The position numbers and the translations under genes were made by a program. A DNA stretch of 64,000 bases from Streptomyces sp. NBC_01571 (lineage in GTDB: Bacteria; Actinomycetota; Actinomycetes; Streptomycetales; Streptomycetaceae), in contig NZ_JAPEPZ010000002.1 of assembly GCF_026339875.1 (NCBI RefSeq), positions 682,001 to 746,000 on the forward strand, in the 5' to 3' direction. The notes under the pieces are model-generated. The model did no database searches, was not told where the DNA came from, and saw only the letters and a program-made list of their open reading frames with translations. Below are positions 60,585 to 64,000 of the stretch, one piece after another (within the stretch, counting starts at the first letter, position 1; the number at the start of each line of letters is the position of its first letter).

Positions 60585-60850
60585 ACGCCAACTGGGCCGA
60601 CGGCGAGGGGTGGCCTCGATGCGCAACGGGTCGGGAAACGAGTACTCCATCCTGTTCTCGACTGCCGGGGCTTATATACGTGGCTTCGACCATGAATCGC
60701 CGATGAGCCCGTATGGCAATGACGGCGAGCCCTGGCCGGGAGTGATCGACGAAGTCCCGGAGCTTTTCAAGCCCTTCGTCGAGGAGTGAGTGTCCACCGA
60801 CGAGGACGGCGTGCCTGTCGTAATGGCGTGCTTGTGGCGGGGAGCGACGT
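60581..60850 (+). pseudogene. Frameshifted conserved hypothetical gene
   Basis: The start MNANWADGEGW shifts frame to MRNGSGNEYSILFSTAGAYIRGFDHESPMSPYGNDGEPWPGV, then meets a stop at 60787. The downstream sequence continues similarly (STDEDGVPVVMACLWRG) before another stop. This pattern resembles longer actinobacterial hypothetical proteins with the FDHESPMSPY motif. It has been inactivated by a frameshift and stops. Confidence 0.55.
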
Positions 60851-61058
60851 GAAAGCCTCTCGCAGGCCACGGAGCCACTTTCGTAGATCCACGCTCTTCA
60901 CCGGCACCTCGTCGAGGAGTTTCAGACTGGCGCTTCCTGCACCCCATCGCCGAGGCCACGCAGACGGCGGCATCCTCGTCGAAAGCCCCAGTAGCCAGGT
61001 CCCAGTCACGGCAGCCTGAATGATCACCCATGCGCTATCCGTTAACCGAGAGGTACTG

Positions 61059-61712
61059 ATGAGGCTGCTACTGAGCTCCTGGTTTCTGACCCCCGACAGC
61101 CGACCGTCGGCGCTCCCCGGCACTCTGGCCACCGGCCAAGCGGGCATCGTCTTGAACGCGCTCGACGAATACGGCCGCTCACGCGCCCGCGACTTCGCCC
61201 GCGAGAGCCGCACCCTGGAAACCTTCGGATACACCTGCGAAGAACTCGACCTCCGCGACTACTTCACCGCCCCCGAAGAACTCCCCGAACGCCTGGACGG
61301 CCTCGACCTCGTCTGGGCTTTGGGCGGCAACGCGTTCGTCCTGGCCCGCGCCATGACCCAGGCAGGATTCCGCGATGCCCTCCAAAAGCAGCTGCATCGA
61401 CCCGAGTTCACCTACGGCGGCTACTCAGCGGGAGCCTGCGTCGCCGGACCGGACCTCCAGGGCATCGACCTCATCGACGATCCAACCGTCCTACCCGAAG
61501 GCTATCTGCCGACTACCGCACCGGAGTGCCTCTGCCTGGTGCCCTACCGGATCGTCCCCCACTGGCGATCCGAACACCGTGAAACGGAGGGCGCGGAGCG
61601 AGCCGCCGTCCATCTCGCCGAGCGCGGGCTGTCGCACCGCCGCCTACGCGACGGGGAGGCGGTGAACGTCCATGACACCACCGGGCCGGTCACCTGGCCA
61701 CAATCTTCTTGA
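61059..61712 (+). CDS. Peptidase E-like (S51) protein, 217 aa
   Basis: It has a class-I-glutamine-amidotransferase-like fold. The nucleophile Ser123 lies in GGYSAGACV, and nearby parts are VWALGGNAFVLARAM and the later YRIVPHWRSEH. This fits aspartyl dipeptidase PepE relatives, about 210-230 aa. An ATG at 61059 follows CCGAGAGGTACTG; an earlier in-frame ATG at 61020 adds residues not typical of the family. It is cytoplasmic and stands alone. 61713-62062 contains no convincing gene. Confidence 0.88.
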   Translation: MRLLLSSWFLTPDSRPSALPGTLATGQAGIVLNALDEYGRSRARDFARESRTLETFGYTCEELDLRDYFTAPEELPERLDGLDLVWALGGNAFVLARAMTQAGFRDALQKQLHRPEFTYGGYSAGACVAGPDLQGIDLIDDPTVLPEGYLPTTAPECLCLVPYRIVPHWRSEHRETEGAERAAVHLAERGLSHRRLRDGEAVNVHDTTGPVTWPQSS

Positions 61713-62062
61713 TCCACAGGTCTTGACTGTTACTCAGACACCGCTCAGCCGTTGGTGTGAAGGACACCGGGGGCTCATGGTCGGTGCGTGCGGTCCCCCA
61801 CCGCTCAAGGCGGGGTCCCAGCGTGGGCGACTGCCTCTTTGCCTCGCTGTTGAATCGGTCGCGGAGCATGGCGAACAGGGCGCTGATGCAGTGGCGTGCG
61901 AAGCGAAAGAGGGCCCTGGCCAGGGGCGCGCAGCTGCTGGCCGCCGCCCGCGGGAAGTTCGCCCTGCCCGCAGACACGTGACCGGTCGGCTGCCGCCGGG
62001 CTGGTCTGCCCCGAGCGCACGTCGCTCGCGGAACGTCGTGGCCATCGCGCACACTGTCTGTC

Positions 62063-62864
62063 GTGGACACAAAGATGACCAAGAACGCCGGCGAGCACTG
62101 GGTTTGCTCGGTTCTCGCAAGCGCCGGGTGGGGTGCCGCGCTCACCCGCGACGGGCTGGAGCGCACCGACATTCTCGCCGTCCGCGCCGACGGCACCCGC
62201 CGCATGATCGAGGTACAGGTGAAAACGGCAAGCCCTATGCCGCGGCCGAACTGGCGCTGCGGGGTCGTGTCCCCGGTCGTGGTGTAGCCGATCACAGTCC
62301 GTCGCTTCCGCTTTGGAGCCGTCCGGTACGTGCCGCTGCCAGCCGTCGTGCGATCATCGTTGGTCCCGGCCCGGCGAGCCTCAACAGGGCCTCCGGCGGG
62401 GGTGATTCGGGCCGCGACCTGGGGATTCCGTCAGCTTGATCGGCTACACCACTCGGCGGGACGCCATCCGCTGCGGAACCAAGACGCAGCTGCCGTCCCT
62501 GAGCGACCGCGAATGGTTCGTGTTCGTCGCTCTGGACCCAACGCCTGGGAGGGCCCCGGCGTCGTACGTCGTCCCGCGCGACCATGTGTGGGCTGCGGCG
62601 TGGATGGAGCATCAGGCCTGGCTGACCGAGCTGGGTGTCCCACCTGGCAAGAGGAACACCGGGTTCGATCAGGCCCGCGTGTACGCGCCGACCTGGGAGG
62701 GCTACCGCGACGCGTGGGACCTGCTGCAGCAGCCCACGTCGCAGTGCCCAGTTCGGCTGCCACAAGCCTGGAGAGCGTGGGTGGACGACCCGCGCGTCGG
62801 CTTGCCGCCAGGACACCTGTGGAGAGATGCCCTGCCCAACTGGAAGGCGGTGGAGGGCTCGTAG
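62063..62864 (+). pseudogene. Nuclease-like gene split by a 206-bp insertion
   Basis: The 5' part (62063-62262) reads GEHWVCSVLASAGWGAALTRDGLERTDILAVRADGTRRMIEVQVKTAS, resembling a PD-(D/E)XK-type core (D in TDILAV, E and K in IEVQVK). The 3' part (62477-62864) continues TKTQLPSLSDREWFVFVALDP...YVVPRDHVWAAAWMEHQAW. Removing the insertion with one copy of its 8-bp target repeat joins RPNWRCG to TKTQLPSL in one frame of 195 aa. As it stands, translation ends early within the insertion. The biological target (restriction or repair) is unknown. Confidence 0.7.
62263..62468. mobile_element. Mini-element (MITE-like) with 8-bp target duplication
   Basis: This 206-bp sequence is flanked by CGCTGCGG at 62255-62262 and 62469-62476. 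It has perfect 16-bp subterminal inverted repeats, GTGGTGTAGCCGATCA (62279-62294) and its complement (62437-62452), and imperfect outer ends. There is no transposase. An 8-bp duplication is usual for IS256-type movers, so a parent element of that group is likely (inference). Confidence 0.75.
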
Positions 62865-63083
62865 CTTTCACGGCGGTCCAAGCCCCGGGCAGGGCCCAAC
62901 TGCCGGCCGTTTGCGGACACAGCCGCCGCCCAGCAGCGGCCGGCTCTCTCCCTCCCGCGAGGCTGCTTCCCTGTCTGCGCAGCCGCCCGGTCCGGCACTC
63001 CACCACAAACGGCGTTAAGTGGGGGCGACCTTGGATCAGACAGGAGCAGACCGACGGAGTCGGGATGCGACACTCAAGGCGTG

Positions 63084-63503
63084 ATGACACCCAGCGAGTT
63101 GCGCGAGGCATACCCGGCGGGCGAGGGTCCGTACGCCTGCCCCTGCTGCAAGCTCCCGACCCTGGAAGCCCGCGTCGAGTGGGAGATCTGCCACGAATGC
63201 GGCTGGGAGGACGACGGTCAGGACGACTTGAACGCCGACGAAGTATGGGGCGGTCCCAACGGATCGGACAGCCTCACCGATGCACGCCTCCGATACGCGC
63301 AGTACGTCGCGGCCGCCAGAGCAAAAGACTCAAGATCGGTGGCAAATGGCGGTCAAGGCAGCTGGTTCGAAGCCTGCCTCGCCTACCGCGCCTCTCGGCA
63401 CCTGCCAGAGCGCTTCGCTGCCTCGCCCACCCCCGTGGTTATGCCGAACACCACCGAGCAGCCCGAGGCCTCAACCAGCGGTGATCTTCACCCCTTGATC
63501 TAG
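63084..63503 (+). CDS. CPCC-domain cysteine-rich protein, 139 aa
   Basis: The cysteine-rich CPCC domain (PF14206-like) spans about residues 15-75: YACPCCKLPTLEARVEWEICHECGWEDDGQDDLNADEVWGGPNG. The four Cys in CPCC...CHEC suggest a zinc ribbon. The C-terminal part (YAQYVAAARA and the region after it) is less typical. Starts GTG 63081 or ATG 63084 are both possible. A 200-bp gap separates it from the split nuclease-like gene. The function of the domain is unknown. Confidence 0.8.
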   Translation: MTPSELREAYPAGEGPYACPCCKLPTLEARVEWEICHECGWEDDGQDDLNADEVWGGPNGSDSLTDARLRYAQYVAAARAKDSRSVANGGQGSWFEACLAYRASRHLPERFAASPTPVVMPNTTEQPEASTSGDLHPLI

Positions 63504-63539
63504 CCCTCGGCATAGTCGCGGTCTCGCCATGGGTCGACC

Positions 63540-63557
63540 TATGCGGATATCCGCATA
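63540..63557. promoter_or_regulatory. Perfect palindrome TATGCGGATATCCGCATA
   Basis: An 18-bp self-complementary sequence lies two bases before the IS21 debris. Its role is unknown. It may be a regulatory site or an element end. Confidence 0.4.
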
Positions 63558-63558
63558 A

Positions 63559-63716
63559 ATGAACGAGATCAGCCACGTTCCGTTCGACCAGGACGCCGCG
63601 AACTTGTTCTTCCAGCTCCAAGCCTCGCGCTATGAGTCAGCGCTCGGCGATGGCGACCTCGAACCTGCCCTTCCGGCGCTCGGGAGAGACCTTCTGCGGC
63701 GACGTCGTCGCAACCG
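63559..63716 (+). pseudogene. IS21-type IstB remnant
   Basis: VPFDQDAANLFFQLQASRYE is followed, after a frameshift, by AMATSNLPFRRSGETFCGDVVATAM. This matches the Walker B-to-sensor part of IstB helpers (DELGYVPF..., TSNLPF..., AAAM). Stops follow directly. It has no start and no C-terminus. It is a second IS21 footprint in the window. Confidence 0.75.
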
Positions 63717-63833
63717 CGATGCGGCAACGATGAAACGCGGGGGTGTTCCTGTCGAACAGCAAGATCGGGCGGGCCAAATTCACCGCCGCCGAACTCGCCG
63801 CCCTCACCGCCCTCGGACTCAACTGGAGCTGAG
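63717..63833 (+). pseudogene. Possible helicase-associated-domain fragment
   Basis: The frame FLSNSKIGRAKFTAAELAALTALGLNWS resembles the end of helicase-associated repeats (basic residues, then KLTAEQLAAL-like and a terminal LGxxW). No helicase part is present. 63834-64000 shows nothing clear. Confidence 0.3.
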
Positions 63834-64000
63834 GATCGCCGGGTTGGTCGGCGGGGATGCCGTGCGCGGCCTGACAAAGAAAGTTGCCGCGCACGGCGAG
63901 GGGGCGCCGACTGCGTGCCGGGCAAGGTGCCCGCCAGCATCGTGAGCACCGGCAAGGAGACCATGCCACGCTGAGGACGGCATCCGTATGGGCTGTCGCC

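Noticed and set aside
61742..62062. Short plus-strand frame ending ARGAQLLAAARGKFALPADT
   Set aside because: Too short, no clear start and no family; the opposite strand is equally open.

Overview
The window is very GC-rich and uses GTG as well as ATG starts. It carries an SsgA-like cell-division protein, three multidomain SpoIIE-type phosphatase/HATPase proteins and many TetR regulators. Together these point to Streptomyces or a close relative. Transposase debris, decayed gene copies and segmental duplications suggest an accessory region such as a chromosome arm or linear replicon (inference).

Layout. 1-3.6 kb: a hypothetical gene, a broken P450 start, a small XRE regulator and IS21-type debris. 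3.6-9.6 kb: two tandem PAS/GAF/SpoIIE/HATPase genes divergent from a TetR gene. 9.7-12.6 kb: a three-component P450 operon (ferredoxin, ferredoxin reductase, P450) with a glycoside hydrolase family 15 (GH15) stub upstream. 13-15.9 kb: a small secreted protein, an SsgA-like protein, a NIPSNAP protein, a TetR and an alpha/beta hydrolase. 15.9-18.5 kb: a second, decayed copy of the TetR/P450/ferredoxin/GH15 unit, in which the GH15 gene is the longest survivor. 18.6-24.6 kb: another TetR, a CYP102-type self-sufficient P450 and a zinc alcohol dehydrogenase. 24.9-34.6 kb: a third phosphatase with its TetR, then a divergent ring-cleavage operon (extradiol dioxygenase, FAH-type hydrolase, FAD hydroxylase, acetoacetyl-CoA synthetase) and a nitroreductase. 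34.7-37 kb: a nickel/cobalt permease and a repetitive secreted Asp/Arg/Tyr/His protein. 37.2-43.5 kb: an 828-bp duplicated promoter-plus-gene segment flanking an MFS exporter, its likely TetR, an IS1182-family element and a CTAG-flanked mini-element. 43.6-49.4 kb: DyP peroxidase, DUF4331 protein, TPR protein, a second alcohol dehydrogenase and GTP cyclohydrolase II. 49.6-58 kb: small gene/regulator units, several with clear palindromic operators. 58.5-64 kb: an orphan HypX, an S51 peptidase, a nuclease-like gene split by a mini-element, a CPCC protein and more IS21 debris.

How the genes may work together. A palindrome, TTCCATACGNCGTATGGAA and variants, recurs before the P450 operon/secreted protein pair, over the start codons of two paralogous TetR genes, before the CYP102 gene, before the second secreted protein and, in degenerate form, before the nickel/cobalt permease. 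This looks like one scattered TetR regulon joining oxygenases, secreted proteins and possibly metal uptake. A second dyad, TGAGACA...TGTCTCA, links the 39.95-kb TetR to both copies of the duplicated 209-aa gene. No tRNA, rRNA or CRISPR array was seen.
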